Notes: a model not told the origin generated them from the sequence alone. A DNA stretch of 64,000 nt from Struthidea cinerea (GCA_013397865.1 VZTI01004087.1:372260-436259); one strand, 5' to 3'. Positions 23,932 through 38,456 are shown, numbered from the stretch's first letter. Numbers and translations: made by a program.

Positions 23932-26277
23932 GAATATCTTTTATTCATTTTAAGGTCATTGCTGAATAGTGGCTTTAGGAGGAAAATGTTAGGAGAAATG
24001 GCACAGTAAGACGCATATAAGTGACAGCTTCTAAAGAGGGAGTAAAAGTTGTAATTAGAATTAAATGCAGACCTTGCCCTAGAACATTATCATCTCATGG
24101 CTGCGAGGAAGTTTCTGTTGAAAGAAAAAGCTACTATTAAAATTACTTAATGTACATGACGATATGTTAAAACTGTATTTAATTTTCTTTCACTCTTCTG
24201 ACCTGTGCTAAGGGAAATTGCAGAGATATGTTTTAGGTCTTATATTTTTTTGAGTCATCACCTTTGAACCTGTCCTTCCTCTGACACAAACTCCAGGAGT
24301 CAATTTATACAAAACTTCCAATAGAAAAACATCTAAGTACAATTTATGGACACTCAAAGTGCAGATGAAAAACATACAAATTCTCTACAGTCCTCCAGTC
24401 CAGAGAAAAGCTTGAAAAAGTGAATATGAGTGGAACTCCTCACAGTGAAGCATTTTAGCTTAAACAGACCAATGCAGGACTGCCATCCACCCAGTGTGAC
24501 AGCTGTACACAGTTAACAGGAGTAGTAAAGAACTTGTTTGGTGCATACTTATTTTCAGTTTGAGTTAAAAATCCAAACGAAAGGGTAATTTTTCCCTTGA
24601 AAACCATAAAGAGAAACACTGAAATATGTGTGAAATAAATCCATAGCCAATTCCTATCAATCACAATGTTAAGAGATGATATGTGGAAATGGGTTTAATG
24701 ATAAATAAAAGATGTATCATTTGCAAATTATATTAATTTGTATATATACAAAGCTGATTGGAAAAACCAAAGCCAACAACACCATAAAAAAATTATGAAG
24801 AAAAAAACTCCTGTGCAGCTCCAGAAGAGTGGTTGAAGCACAGTACTAATCACAACTGTGTATGAAAACTATCATCTTGACAAAAATCTTGTCTTGTAAG
24901 AACTTCTCTCAGGCATAATTGCGTCTCCATTCTTGTTCAATAGTTGCCCAGGTGCCAAAGCTATCACTAGATTACAAATAAACTCCATTGACACAGTTGG
25001 GAAGAACAAGAGTCGTATTATATGTTCAGTATTTCATTCAGACCACTTTGGCACAGTATCAATACTGTGTTCCAATTATGTTGTTTAGCTGAAAACAAAT
25101 ATCAGAACATATTTAAATCATCTGTTAATGAACAGGTGGATATTTTTATGCACATACACTGAGCAAACACACACCTGCATCAAATGGAATCTACAGCCAT
25201 GCCCATTAACATTGCCCAATTTACGTGAAAAAAGCCCAAACCAAACAGTCACATGAGAAATCCCTGAGAAGAATCACAATTGGAAAATTCCATCCAAAGC
25301 TTGTGGATGCAGGGGAGACTGTTATAGCATTTCTTAATATAAAGTTACATGCATCTCATGTATGACTGCTCAGCTCCTTCAAATTTAGAAAAGGAAAAAA
25401 GAGACTTGTTGAAAAATCCCACCATTACTAGTAGTACAATTATGAGTATGATCATGAAGTAAATCCCTCTGTAACCAAATCAATGTTTTTTTCTCTTGTC
25501 TTTCAGAATAATCGTGGTTAGGACAGGCTCACAAAGGGCTCAAGGTCCTTGTCATATGTCCATAGGAGCATTGTCTATGCTGAAATGTTATGTATCAGTT
25601 TTGCTTACTAGGATGTTTGTTGTCATTCATGTTTAAAATATTTCCTTTTTCAGGGGTGTTTTCATAAAATCTTGAATATGATTTTAAGTATATTTGGTTT
25701 ATTAAGTACAGCCACTGGCTTTAAAAAGCCAAATATTTTTTTCTTCATAAATCACTGTGTCTGCTTCATGATTTATTTCACAGTAGAGAGTAATTTTTTC
25801 AACTTTGTATTTTATATTTGTGCAATACAGATGACTGCCAGCAATGGTGATATAACTAGTGCAACAAAAGATAGGACAGTGATTATGAGGAAGCTAAAAT
25901 CAATAACAAATCATAGCCTTACATTTATAAAAATCTTAGAAATAAATTAGTATATGTTGGTAAGCAAAAATTGAAACTATACAAATACAGTGGTCTCTAT
26001 TTCTAAATGGCCTTCCTGCATATCTTTGAAAACAACAAGCACATAGTTGTTATTGAATAGTAAAGTACAAAAGAAAATTGGCTTTTAGATGCTACAAATG
26101 AGAAATAGAACTTAACAGCATCTATTGACTGCTTGAAGTGATATTGTCACCCTATGTCTCTATGACATGAAATGGACTCAATTTTTATCCAAAATGGAGC
26201 CTTTCTCTCTAAGAATTTTCCATATAGCACATACTTTTTTTTACATAAAAAGGCTGAACTTCACACAAATGTTCTAA
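23932..26277. other. Unannotated AT-rich DNA
   Basis: No repeat family or exon recognised. The longest frame (25672-25950, 92 codons) is hydrophobic, AT-driven and without motifs. Confidence 0.5.
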
Positions 26278-26530
26278 GAGATTGTGGACTGTACCTGGAG
26301 ATGCCCGACTGACTCTAGACTCAGCAGCATGGATCATGGTTGTTTCATTTTGTCCTGTCCCCTTTGGGATGGTTGGGTCCCTCTTTGGAATTGGTTTATT
26401 CTCTGGGATGGATAGATCCCTTCTGAAATCTAATACGCTTGATACCGTAATTATATAGCCATATCCATATCCATAATAAATATATCTACCATTTTAATTG
26501 TTCATAATTTGCTTCCCCAATGTAAGTTCA
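26278..26530 (+). mobile_element. Possible LTR-like repeat, unproven
   Basis: A block with a composition unlike its flanks: two similar phrases (tttgggatggttgggtccct and tctgggatggatagatccct) at about 26369-26422, then a short (atatcc)n run and an AATAAA at about 26474-26479. Promoter-like repeats followed by a poly(A) signal are usual in bird LTRs. I see no paired target-site duplication and cannot name a family, so this is a weak call. Confidence 0.3.
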
Positions 26531-26611
26531 TAGTAACGTGTCCTAATGTGATCCTACTTGGTTGTTGCTGTAATTGGTTGTTGCTCTATGATTGTTCACT
26601 GCCATACTCCT

Positions 26612-26633
26612 TATTGATAATATATTATCAATA
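26612..26633. repeat. 22-bp perfect AT-rich palindrome
   Basis: The sequence tattgataata followed by its exact reverse complement tattatcaata, with no spacer. AT-rich palindromes of this kind occur by chance in such DNA; no function is implied. Confidence 0.9.
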
Positions 26634-27669
26634 CTGGTTGCTGAAAGCAATTTGTAATAGCATGCATATTATATATAATTAATCATAGGTATACTTGGTA
26701 GTCAGAATGATATTTATGGTAATATACTTGTCAGTGGCAATTTTTTGCAGTATTTGTGACAATCTGCAATAAATAAAAGAAATTTAGTGGATAAAAGCCT
26801 CCATATCCTTGTGTACTACAAAATCCAACAATATATTAACACTATAGCTAGAAAAAAATATTTGCAGTGCTTTCTTTATTCTTAACAGCAGTTTGTGTCA
26901 GGAAGAATATTAAATTATTACTTTGTCTTTTCTTTGACTCAGTAAAAAAGGTTAGGTTTTCTGCCTCAAAATGGTTTAAACAGAATAGTGTTCAGAATTC
27001 CATTTTTTAAGAAATAGGTTCAGAATTCCCTAAGGAATTTTGATTTCTGATCTCATTACTGCTAAATCTATTGTTTTAACACTTATTTCTTTTTTCTTCT
27101 GTCTCATTATGTATGTACAAGAGAAATGAGTGTGGGAAGACTAGACTGAGAAAGTTATGATAAGTCATAAAAATACTGTGGAAAAGATCAACACAACTTC
27201 CCTTTTCTAATGGAGTAGGTGAAAGATGGATGAGAAATATATTGGGATGATCTTGATCTACTGATGCCTCCTAAAGGTTTGTAAGACAGCCAGTGCTGTT
27301 ACTACCAACTTGTTCTGACTATCCTACAGAGACAAAAAGAAATATATTCTGGTTTTCGAAATTTTTTTGTAGCATGAGCTTAACTACATATTTCCAGGCT
27401 TTTAATGTTGCTTCAAGATGTGTTTCCTAGTGAATCCAGATCACTGTTCTTTTGTTGCACTTTTATTTGTTTTTTTTCATATTTACCTTTGAAAATCATA
27501 GATATGTGCTTTAAGTGTGTCTGTGTTTCTGTGTGTGTAAGCTGTTTACAACATGCTCATCTGAAGATTTTATAGTGGAGTTCCAAGCCCTTTAAAATAG
27601 AGGTTTATAATGGAAAAAACTGGCAGACCTTTAACTAGATCCACGCTACTGGTCACCACTGTAATATTA

Positions 27670-27737
27670 CAATTTTTATGGTAGAAGTAATAGCAATCTA
27701 CAGAGTGTGTCTGTATGGTACAATACCATAAAAATTG
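27670..27737. repeat. 14-bp perfect inverted repeat with 40-bp loop
   Basis: Arms caatttttatggta (27670-27683) and taccataaaaattg (27724-27737) are exact complements. The right arm can also pair with tatggta at 27714-27720, giving a competing small hairpin. The palindrome gtaatattac (27661-27670) abuts the left arm. Confidence 0.88.
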
Positions 27738-30700
27738 AAATACCATGAAATGAATTTTTGTTTATTTATTGTATAGTGCTACAGCAATGATTTGTGAATT
27801 GAATCTGTTTCCTCCAAGTTTTAGCAACACAAAGATTAACTCTGTAGTATAACTTCATTGTTTGTTCATATCAGTAGATAGGGATTTCTTGTATCGATGT
27901 ATTTATATGTTATGCAACTGCACATTAAAGTCTACTTTTCAAATTTAGCTCCTAAAATAGCAGCCACTTTAGTCAACACAGCCAAAGAATTCAAATGTTT
28001 TCTTTAGAGAAGAGCCCCAGATGTTTAAATCAGATGAGAATAAACTATGTATGTCTCAAGTGTTTGTTGGATCGAATACATTTGGGGCTAAATTTAGAGC
28101 TCGACATAAAAATAAAGCACAGTAATGTTTTCAATTATCTAAGTTTTGGCTGTCCAGCTACTGCAGGGTGAGGATATGTGAAGTCCCTTTTCTTTGAGGG
28201 TCCAACAGTGCAGGTGCAGCTGGATTGGAAAGATTACAGTAGCACAGGACTCCTTTCCCTACATTCTCTCACAGTGCCCATCTGATTTGGAGACAGCTTT
28301 GGAGGGGAAGCTCTGGGAACTCTCTCGAGTTATCACTTTCCCTAGCTGTGACTAGCATAATATATGTGCCTACTATAATGTTGTCATCAAAACAAGGCAT
28401 AATGCCTCCTGGGGCCATTCTGTAATAGGAATTTACTGATATGGTTTGCTGACATATAAACTCTCTTGAGAAAAGAGTGTATTTTGAGGTATGACTCATT
28501 CATCGATATATAACCATCTAAATATCTAGACTGCGATGGTCATCTGGGCTTTTGGACTACTTCCTAGAGGAAGAATATGATGTGTTCTATCAAATTAAAT
28601 ATATCTGACATGATGGAATAGAAAAGGAAGAGCTGCTTTTAAAGTTGTTGTTAGCATACTTAAGTTACAGATGTCTAAGGACAGGTGAGAGGAACTAGTG
28701 ATTAAAAGTAATATTAAGGAGTTCTGACCATGACTGAGATTTATAGATCCTTCAGTAATGATGGCGTTGATTAAAATATTTCTTAATTTTGAATTGTTAC
28801 TGAATGATGTGACTAAAGATACCATTTAGTTATATAATTGTATCTACTAATTAACAATTCCTGGGTTTGAATCACTGAATATCCATATGGGAAAAAAAGA
28901 TTTTTTGCATAGATGTTATGTGATAACAAGTATAATTTATTTGGGCTGGTTCTTTGAAATAAGTTTGATGCTGCAGTTTTTCCTGTCATGTATGTGCCAA
29001 AATTGTTAATAATGGCCATTTCAAATCATGCAAAGTGAATCTGAGTAACAGGCAATGGAAGCTTTATAAACAGTTGTGAAAATAGACACTAAAGTCTTAT
29101 CTCACTGATGTCACTGGGAGCTTCACAGCAGGTGAAATAATGTATCAAATAATTAGTAATGAGTTATGTTTGCAATAAGAAAGATGTTTTCATTCCAATA
29201 GTATTGATTGTTTCTCTAGGCTAACTACCCTCTAAATCTGAAAAATGATTTAATCTGTTGTCATAAGCACCACTGGCTGTACTCTGTGTCTCAAACGAAA
29301 ACTGCATTATTAAATTAAGCATGAAATTATTTTGCTCTTTGAGTTTTATTGTTCCTTAAAAGTGACAACACTTTTTCTCTATTGTCCCTCTCTGTTTTGA
29401 TGTGTCAGTGTTACCTATAGTCATCTCAGAAATGAGATAATGAGTCATCTTAAAAATAACTTTTTCCTGATAATTTATATAAGGAAACAGTAGACCCTTG
29501 ACATCTGATACTTAGTTGGTGTGATAATGTAAAGCGGGTTATTTTTGTGGCATACATTTAATATATATCTACCCGAATGCTACACCAAAACCGCCTTATA
29601 TTAGATATATAGGATATAAGTGTGTGCATGTGTACACATATGTGTGTGTGTATATGTATGTCTTTGCGTCACTGGCAAAAAAAAAAAAAAATACCAACTG
29701 TACAATCTTAATTGAAGGAATGTACTGAAGTTACAGCAAACCACATTCTGTTTTAGACATGTTATCTTTTTAATTTTTACTTCAATGCACTTTTACAGTT
29801 TTGTGATGGACAGAGTAATGTCTGTTGAATCTTCATGCCTAAAATTCTTCTGCCATTTTTGCAGTGAAATGATGAAAAGCTCAATCCTCAACACTTAAGT
29901 TTTAATAATTTTTCCAGGTGACCTACTTCTACTTCTTTGACATTCAAGTCAGAAAAAAAATAAGAGACTAGAAAGGAAACAGAACTGTTTGCTTCATTAG
30001 CAGTATTGCATTTTTCCTCTGAAATGAGAAATGTTTTAAAATAATTTCTATTTTACAGTCAAAGAACACCTGTTGCATACAGTCTGGTTTATCGATGGTC
30101 TACAGGAATTACAAATTTAAGAAGCTAAAAATGGCACTCCACAGGATTTCACACAAAGTTAAAGCTGCTTCATCTTTTGAATAATAAGCAAACAATTAAT
30201 TCTATAAACTATTGCAGAAATTAATTTAAAACCAGAGAGTTTTGCACAGATTTTGAAAAGGTCTATTTTGAACTCATGATTCTAGAAGACTAAGGAGGAA
30301 AAAATAAATTTTCAAATTCCAATAGGATTTGTGTGATGGCATATATGTAGTTAACTTCATTCACTGAGAGAAGATACACAGTTTAAACTATTTTAAAATA
30401 AAAAATCCTTGAAAGAATTTATTTGTTTATTATAACCAATTTGTTACTGGCTTTTTTCCCTCTAAATCAATAAGGAATCTTTCCATTTTGAAACACTCTA
30501 ACAACAGGGCAAGAGAAACAGCAACATTCAATAAAAATGTTCTATGGATTTTTTTTTTTTTTTAAATTCTCTTTTGCGGTCTTGTCTTTCTAGCATCCTG
30601 TTCTTTTACTTTTTCAAGGTCTAATGATATTCCTCACTCTTTTGTATATAATATGTGATTTCCAATGTACTTTTTAGTCATTCTGAAATTGAAATGCACA

Positions 30701-33559
30701 AAATAAGTTTTAGGTTTTGCCTTTTCATTCCAAAAGAGCTTTGCAACCATAAATACTTGATAATGTTAGTAATCTTGAATTTTATGTACATATCGTCTCT
30801 TAAGGAATAGAGTTCTTTAGAACTACTGAACTACTAAATGTGTAACACCGCTCTCTCTTTAATTTCTATCACTAACAGATCTGCTGCTTCCTGATTTCTT
30901 ATCAAACTCTAAATTTCATATTTTGCTCATGAAATTTTTATGGAAATGAAATAATTTAATCCTTTTAAAACAAACAGCAAAATTTAGAAATCTGTGCAAA
31001 ATCAAGTGTATATTTATTTTTATATACCCATGATTGAATGCTCATATTTTGTTTGATGCAGGCCATTAACATCAGTTTGTATGATTGTTTTCATTGGTAT
31101 CTTTCTTAATAGTGAGTAGTAAAGGACCAAGTATATTTTTCTCTTAAAAGTCAGTTTAGCTAAAACTTGGTATGAAAAATGTACATATATATATATACAC
31201 ACGCACATTTTTTTATTAAGTGCTTCAGAAAGAGAAGTCAAGTCAAAGTAGAAATGCAATTAGGCTAAGAACAGCACAGCATGAAATAGAGATGCATATA
31301 CATATTCATTTCAATTTTGGAAAGCCAGACAATCAAAAATATCCAAGATTTGTATTATGAAACATTCATTACCATCATCAGCAAAAATAACTTCTAAGGT
31401 TTTGCATGGGTTCTCTGAGAGTTTTCCTTGACTTCACTATTGAAATTAGGCTAGAAATATGTTTTATGTAAATACATCATTAGGGAGTACTCTGTGATTA
31501 TAGGGAACAGATGAAAGCTTACACTGCACTGTACAATATCAAAGCAATGTCTCTCTGACCACAGAATACACATGGTAATAGAGTAGATAAATATGAGCTT
31601 TGGCTTGGGTGGCAGGAGAGGTCAAAGATTAGGTATGCAGGCCATTAGTGTTTAATTTCCAGTTTTGAGCATCATTATCCTACTGTGAATGATGTTATTG
31701 CCTTTTGATGAAAGAATTTCTGTATTGTAATCCCATCACTGATTCAGTCTTTTTGCATTACTTTTTCCTAGTGACTGGTTTCTACTGTTTAGCACCATTT
31801 GTTTAATATTTAATATTCTTTCCCACCTAATTTTGCATTATTTTAAGCTCTGTCTTATTCTGAATTCCTAATTTTTAGAGTATATTCTTTGAACTCATTC
31901 TTGATAGGCTTTATCCCATCTAACTCAGGCATCTAAAAGTTGGGTAAACAGTAAAATGTGAACAAGACATTTAAAGCTGGCTTTATGCATGCTTGTGTTC
32001 CTTTCTATTTACTGTGAAGGTATCTTAGGATAAATACCTTAGATATTTATTCCCTGTCCATAAATGCATAGATGATATGAATCATGGTCTTAGATTTCAT
32101 TCTAGACACCTTATTTTGGCCCATATTTGTTTTAACAATCTGTGTAATTGCAGTAATTAAAAACCTGAAATATTTCACCAAGCAAGTGATGTATAAAGCA
32201 GTTCTGTGCTTCATACAGTTCAGTGCTTTTATTAGAGTTCTGTGAAATCCCTATAGTGCCACTGGCTCAAATATCACAAAAAAAAAAAAAAAAATACATC
32301 TTAAATTTAAACTACACTTAATAGGACCAGTTAACTGAAAGACTGAAAAAGTCTAGAAAATGTTCTGTATCAGCATTTCTAGAAAGTGAATCGACAAAAA
32401 TTAGTTATGATGATTTAGACAGAGGAGATAAATCCACTGCACAGGTATATATTTATCTGCAGTGTCATCCGGGGATTCAAACTGTATCCTTCAATATGCA
32501 GTTACTCTGTCTCCTAGGTTTTTTTCAGTTTCTTGTATGTCTGGGTATGATTTGCTCAGCTTTCATTTCAGATTTTGTAATCCAGTGTGCAGCTGGTCTA
32601 ACAAACTCTTTTGAAAAAAACTATGTAAGAGCCACACTTATCATTGAAAATTTTCTTTTCAATACCCTTATTTGCTGTATTTATTTTACACTTCTAAATG
32701 GAAGTTAATTTGTGTTGAGCAGCAAGAGCTTAAATTTTATAATCAATACACAATGAGGAAAATATGTGAATACATTTTACTATTGATTTTGGCTTATTAT
32801 TTTGGTTTCAAATGAATCCTTCCCTTTATTCATCTTCAGTTAATACCCATTTCTGCTGTTAACAGAAATACACCTTCTGCCTCAGTGCCTTGGAAGCTGA
32901 TTCACAATGTTTCACAACATTAACTTGAAACCATTATGTTATTCATCATGTATATTGTCCAGAATATTATACTAAATATTGTGAAGTAAATAAAATCATA
33001 CAGGCATTTGCTTCAGGTTTTCTGTTGAGGTGGAAATTTTCTGTTGTTCTGAGATATCCATGGTGCAGTAGAAACGTTTTCAGCTCTTTCTGAGCTTCTG
33101 AATCTGCTGTTTGTTCATGAAGGCACAGTCAAATTGCTTGTTTTCGTCTCTTAAACTAGACCCATGCTCCCTCCTCAATCTTTTTATGTTGCTATTATCT
33201 TTCTTCTGTCTTGTAAAGTTCATGTGTGAATAAGACTCATACATAAGATGATCTGTATCCCATCAAGTATATATATGGCCTGTGCACATTAGACAAAATA
33301 CATACAGTTTTAATAGATTAGATAACAGAGATAAAATCCAATGTTTATCAATTAAAACATTTAAAATGCAAAATGTACCAACTGGTTTTTTTCTGCTGAA
33401 TGCAAGATGAAATTTGCAGCGATCTCTTTTCATATTCTTGGAGGATGTGTGTGAAAGGACAGCTTCTGCTTCCAAATCTACACAGAAAATAGGTGTGGGG
33501 GAGTGTATTTTGTTTTCCCATCCGGACAAAAGACATAAGAATATGTGTTTGGTTAAGGA

Positions 33560-34515
33560 TGGCTCATTGCCAAATTCTCACCCAGGTGCTCACTCACTCT
33601 CTCCTCAACAGGACAGAGTGGAAGGTAATAGAGAAAACTTGCAGGTATACGTAGAGACAGTGAGACCACTTACAAATCACCATCACAGAAAAAGTAGACT
33701 CGATTTGGAGAAGACTCTCAACGTAGTTTATTGTTAATGAAAAACAGATTAGGATTATGAGAAACTATGTCAACCCGTGAAATGCTTCCCCCCAACTCCC
33801 TTCTTCCAAGGCTCAACCTCACTCCTCAATTTCTGACTCCGGTGTCTTCTCCAGTCCTTGAGTAGTGCGGAAGTAAAGGGAATGGAGGTCCTGGTCAGTC
33901 CAGAGCAGCTTCTCCCTGCCACTTATTCCTCTTCCTCACCTTCTTCCCCTCTTCAGCGAGGTGTCCCTCCCATGGGGTATAGACCTTCACAAACTGCTCC
34001 AGTGTGGGTCTTCTCCACAGACCACAGCCTCTGTCAGGAACCTGCTCTGTGTGTGACCTCCACAGGCTGCAGCTTCCCTTAGGACATGTCCACTTGCTGC
34101 CAAATGGAATTCTCCACAAGCTACAGATGGATCTCTGATCCACCACATCCTACACGGACTGCTGGTGGACAGGTTGCCTCCACTGTGGTCAGCACGGTAA
34201 TCTCATAAATCAGCAAGGCTCATAAAGTACCTCCTCCCCTTGTTCTATTCTGGCCTGGGTATCTGCAGGGGTGTTTCTCAGAGTAATTTCTTTTCTTTGT
34301 CACTCCATGCTGTCCTGTGTGGCATGTTGACCTTTCTTAAATACCCTTTCCCAGAGGTGTCACCCCCTTGGCTGCATGGCTCAGCCGCGCCCTATGGTGG
34401 GTGGGTTGGAGACTTCTGGAAACAGCGGTGCCCAGCGTGGGGCAGCCCAAGACTCTCCTCACAGACAGAACAGCCGCTCCCACTGCCAGCACCTGGGCAC
34501 CTGCACCCCATTCAG
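33560..34515 (-). mobile_element. Avian endogenous retrovirus LTR (U3-rich, long)
   Basis: I recognise the order of phrases of a long bird LTR family: a caggtgctcactcactctctcctc start, an AATAAA signal on the - strand at 33727-33732, a run of cccaactcccttcttcc, several repeats built on 'cacaggctgcag / ctccacagacc / tgctccagtgtgggtc' (33980-34170), and a final gaggtgtcacccccttggctgcatggctcagcc part. The sense strand is -. The same family begins again at 63523. Both edges are approximate, and no target-site duplication was found. Frames within it are chance products of GC-richer U3 repeats. No internal viral genes adjoin it. Confidence 0.75.
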
Positions 34516-37022
34516 AATATTAGGTAGATTTTGCCAATATGCAAGGGAATAATTCAACATTTATGTTCAGCAGAGGCAGAAGGAGTTTTGGCGTTGAAAG
34601 TTTTCTGTGTGTCACCCAGCGCTCACCCGCATAAACTCTTCCTCACCCTGTACGTCAAAAAAGTTCTTCCCATATGTCCAAGAGGAACAGTTCGTATTCT
34701 GAGAAACACTGTGTCAGAGATTTATTTTATTTCTCAAAGAATGAGAGTTTATATATCTGTGGTGGTTTTTTCAGGCAATTTTTAATAGATGTAATGAGAA
34801 TGACTGTGAAAAACTGAATTCTATGGATTTTTTAAATTATTATTATATTTTCTTTTGTATTTCTGGAGGATTTTTTTTCCCAGATCTTTTTTTTATGACT
34901 GTGGTTGATGGGGCTGTGGTTAGTATTGAGATTTAATTGATTTTTTAAATATTTTATTGCTTCAACTGTGAAAAAACAGATCATGAAACGTCTGTCAAGT
35001 CTAAGCCTTGATTTCCATGGCAGCATGATTAGATTACATCAACAAAACTCTACATTCACTGTGGAGGAGATAAAGTAATAATAATCTTTTTCCCCTTCTC
35101 CTGAATTTGGAGGTTTGGGAAGAAATGCATGGTCAACCCCATCCCAACAGCTTCAGGAGGAGGGTCCTAGTCTGAAAATAATTTTAGCAGAGCAACTACA
35201 AGACAAGAATATTGAATCCATATAATTTTTATTATGCAACTATGTGTATATTTGAGGGCACAGTGAAGCAGATGTGAAAATCTGGGGCTGGGACTGGGAG
35301 TGTGGTGGGATGTGAAGCTGTGGTGTTACTATGGCAAATACCTTATATAACTGCCACAATCACGGAGGAAAGTCTGGCTTTGCTACCTGAGCATTCTTGT
35401 TCTTGTTTTGAGGCAGGTGTAACAAATACTTATGAAATCAAATATAGAGAGGAAGCTGACAAAAAATGGGGGGGTTTTTTGAGTGCAGTTCATGGGAACA
35501 CATATGAACAAAAGGACTAAGAATTAAACAAATACTAAGAAACTGAGTGTAGAGTTGCTTCTTACATCATTGCTCTTCAGCGTTTGTAACCTGGAGGACA
35601 GGTGTTATAATTTTCTAGGAGGTGGTGACGCAGTGCCAGCACTACAATTTCATGGGCATAAAATCAAGACAGGAAGGTGTAAGAAAAGACACATATATTT
35701 AAGATCAACTGTTGCATGCTGTGATGTGCAATTTATAGGTGAGATGTCCAGATTAGTGGATGAATGCCTGTAATTCAAGCCTTTGAAGCAGTAATTGAAT
35801 TATAAATAATACAGTGTTTGACTATAATTGCATGTAATTAAATTTCCTTAGTTTTAATTTACTTGATTTGGGATGAAAGGAGTTCAAGGCATATCCACTG
35901 ATAATAAAATAACAAATGTCTGGTAAGATGATATAATTCTGAATTATGATTCAGAATAATAGATTTAAATGTTTGTTTCTTAAAGACATTGACTGCTTAG
36001 ATCTGAGACTGCTTAGACAGACTCCTGGAGGTAGGCATTATGTTAGCTCTGTGTTTTTAATATGTCAAGTAAAATGAAATTATCTTGATCAGGACTTCTT
36101 AGCGCAAACACACAGATAGAAAAAGAAATAGAAAATTACATTATGTTAAGCAATAGCATACCTTGACATGGCTACAGTTTTTTCTCTAAGGAAATGAGTA
36201 AAAGTATGTTTTCCCCCATTACCACTCTGTTAAACAAAAATATTCTTCTGTAGAGTGACCCTGCAGTCATGCAGCTTACTCTTAAACATTCGTGAGCAAG
36301 TCTTGGCTAGGCTAGTTTATTGATTAAACTTTCTTTCTCAACTAAAAAACTTAGAATAATCGTTGATAATGCAGGCTTAAGGAAATGCATGCGATATAAG
36401 CTCTAAATGCAACATTAAAGTTAAGCTAGGTTCTGAGGTGTTTACTGAGTTTCAACAGAGTTAATAAAGACTTTAAATTTTATGTAGAAACTATTGTGAA
36501 AAATATTTATGAAATTCTAGTATGCTTAAAATATTGATAAACTCAGCTGAAAATCTGAAAATAAGATAAAGCATAGTTAATGATCTGAATAACATCAAAT
36601 GAGCATAGAGAAGAAAGCTTTCTGGTTTTTACATCTGTTGATCATATTAATGTTAATAAAGAAGTATTTTGGAAATTGCACAGCAATTTAAGAAATCCTG
36701 AAACTCTTAAACACTTGAAAAGTGATAATGGTTGTTCCACTACTTTTTTTAATGTCTAGCCAAATGGTATCTCTGATTGGAATTCCTGGACATAATAGAA
36801 AAAAACACAAATCAAAACTAAACAACTAAGTGCTCTGGGAGATAAACTGCTCCATTTACTTAGTTGAAACAAAATCAGGACTGAAACAGTCTATTGATTT
36901 AGTAATGGCACTTTATTAATTGAGAGTCAGTGAAGTATGTGTGCAGAATCAATACCAGGAGTACAACAGATAAAGCACGAGACCAGAGATTATTAAGGAA
37001 CATCTACAAATAGTGGGGCTCT
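34516..37022. other. Unannotated DNA
   Basis: No clear element. The start (34560-34740) is GC-richer than the rest and has one short CR1-like phrase (aaaagttcttcccatatgtcc), too little to call. The remainder is AT-rich. Confidence 0.45.
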
Positions 37023-37150
37023 GGCTGCCTCCAGCACCCATCCCATGGGAGAGGGCTCTGCCTGCTGCAGGGGGAGGTGGTGATGCCACTGGGAGGCTGG
37101 CAGGCACTGCCCAACCTGGTGTGCTGTATCTCTTCCTTCTCTCCCCAAGG
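37023..37150. repeat. GC-rich interspersed repeat, copy A (family unknown)
   Basis: This 128-bp stretch aligns with 52448-52570 in the same orientation, sharing ggctgcct, gaggtggtgatgc, gcccaacctggtgtgctg-type and ctcttccttc...ccccagg phrases. It is an island of about 60% GC in AT-rich flanks. The family is not recognised. At 52.5 kb the sister copy adjoins an LTR, so it may be retroviral leader or internal sequence. Confidence 0.65.
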
Positions 37151-38446
37151 ATTCCCCCTACTCATTGCAAATTAGGATGTCTCTTTACACTTCATTTGTC
37201 AGGGGTGGTCCAATAGGCACATTCACACTAGTAAAGGTATAACATTGTTTATATGTGAAATACAAGTGTTCAAATGTACCCATTTGCAGTCCTGGCAACA
37301 TCCTTCTACTGACCACTATCTTAGAAGGACAGAAAAAGCCAATGTTTTAAATGGAATCTGAAACAAAACCAAAAATTCATTCCCCCTGATTACCTTAAAG
37401 AAGTTTGAGACCTTTCTCCATCACCTTTTTTACTTTATTTTGTATTTTTGTTATAAAAATGATGCTACATGCTGGCAAAAGAAAAAAATCACCAAAATCA
37501 TTGACTATGTCGGAAAACAAATGTGTTGCTGTGTTTTGTTATAACAGCTTTGATTTATCTTCTATTAAAATACATAGAACTTAAGAAAGATACTTTTAAG
37601 AGTTATGTCTTAAAATGCGGTTAAAAGCAATGAGCTTTAGCTCAGGTCTTTCAAGGAGCTTAGTTAAACATATGAAAAGGATACAAGGGGAAGTTGACTT
37701 TCAAAGTCATTGATTTTATTCTGAAAAACAAAAACACTGAAAATTGTTTTTGACTGGAGCTCTAATAGAGTGACTTCCTTAAAAAAAAGCAGATTGACTA
37801 AAGATGTGAGGAATGATGTCATAATCAAGTCATCCTAAGTCAAGAAGGAGGCAACATATTTTCAGTGATCCTTGAATTGGTGAAACATATTTTGTTTATC
37901 CCTTTCCTGTCAAAAAACCCTCTCATTTCTATCCAGATTTTCCTTTAACATCTTTCCTTTCTATATTGAAGATATTTTGGATCATCTTTGTGTAGTATTC
38001 AATGGTTATTGTTCCATAAATGTTAGGGGCATGGACCTAGTCACCTTCAGTGAACAATTTTTGATGGAATATCTTGACATTTTTGCCTTGTAGAAGAGGC
38101 TTGTCTTCTGTGTAACATCTTTCTTTCTGGCCAAAGTCTCAGGACAGACCCTGATCATTTTTTTTTTTTTGTTTTTCTCTTGTGGTCCAGGACTGGGTGT
38201 CACCATGCTTCCTTGGTGGTCATGGAAACTAATATTTTAGCCACCTGAGTTTGCTACTACTGGATTGCTTCTCAGGAACAGTTTCATTGTAGAGGTTTGA
38301 AAGTATGAAGAAACTATCTTCCTGTCCAATTTTTTGCTTGGGATTCAAGTGTCATAATGAAGTTATTTATTAAGAAGTAAGATTGCCGTTCTGGCATAGT
38401 ATACATTTCAACTTTATCCTAATAATCAATTCCTTGGGTTGGCTAG
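37151..38446. other. Unannotated AT-rich DNA
   Basis: No repeat, exon or signal recognised; a 13-base poly(T) run is near 38158-38170. Confidence 0.5.
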
Positions 38447-38456
38447 CATGGGAAAT

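Larger units (their letters stand above)
26531..33559. other. Unannotated AT-rich DNA, with two inverted repeats
   Basis: About 7 kb without a recognised repeat family or exon. It holds a 22-bp perfect palindrome (26612-26633), a 14-bp inverted repeat (27670-27737), a tg/ta-rich run near 29619-29662, and poly(A) or poly(T) runs near 29678, 30549 and 32278. Confidence 0.5.

Noticed and set aside
34560..34740. Possible CR1 3' phrase (aaaagttcttcccatatgtcc)
   Set aside because: Only about 20 bases resemble CR1 and the flanks do not continue the element.
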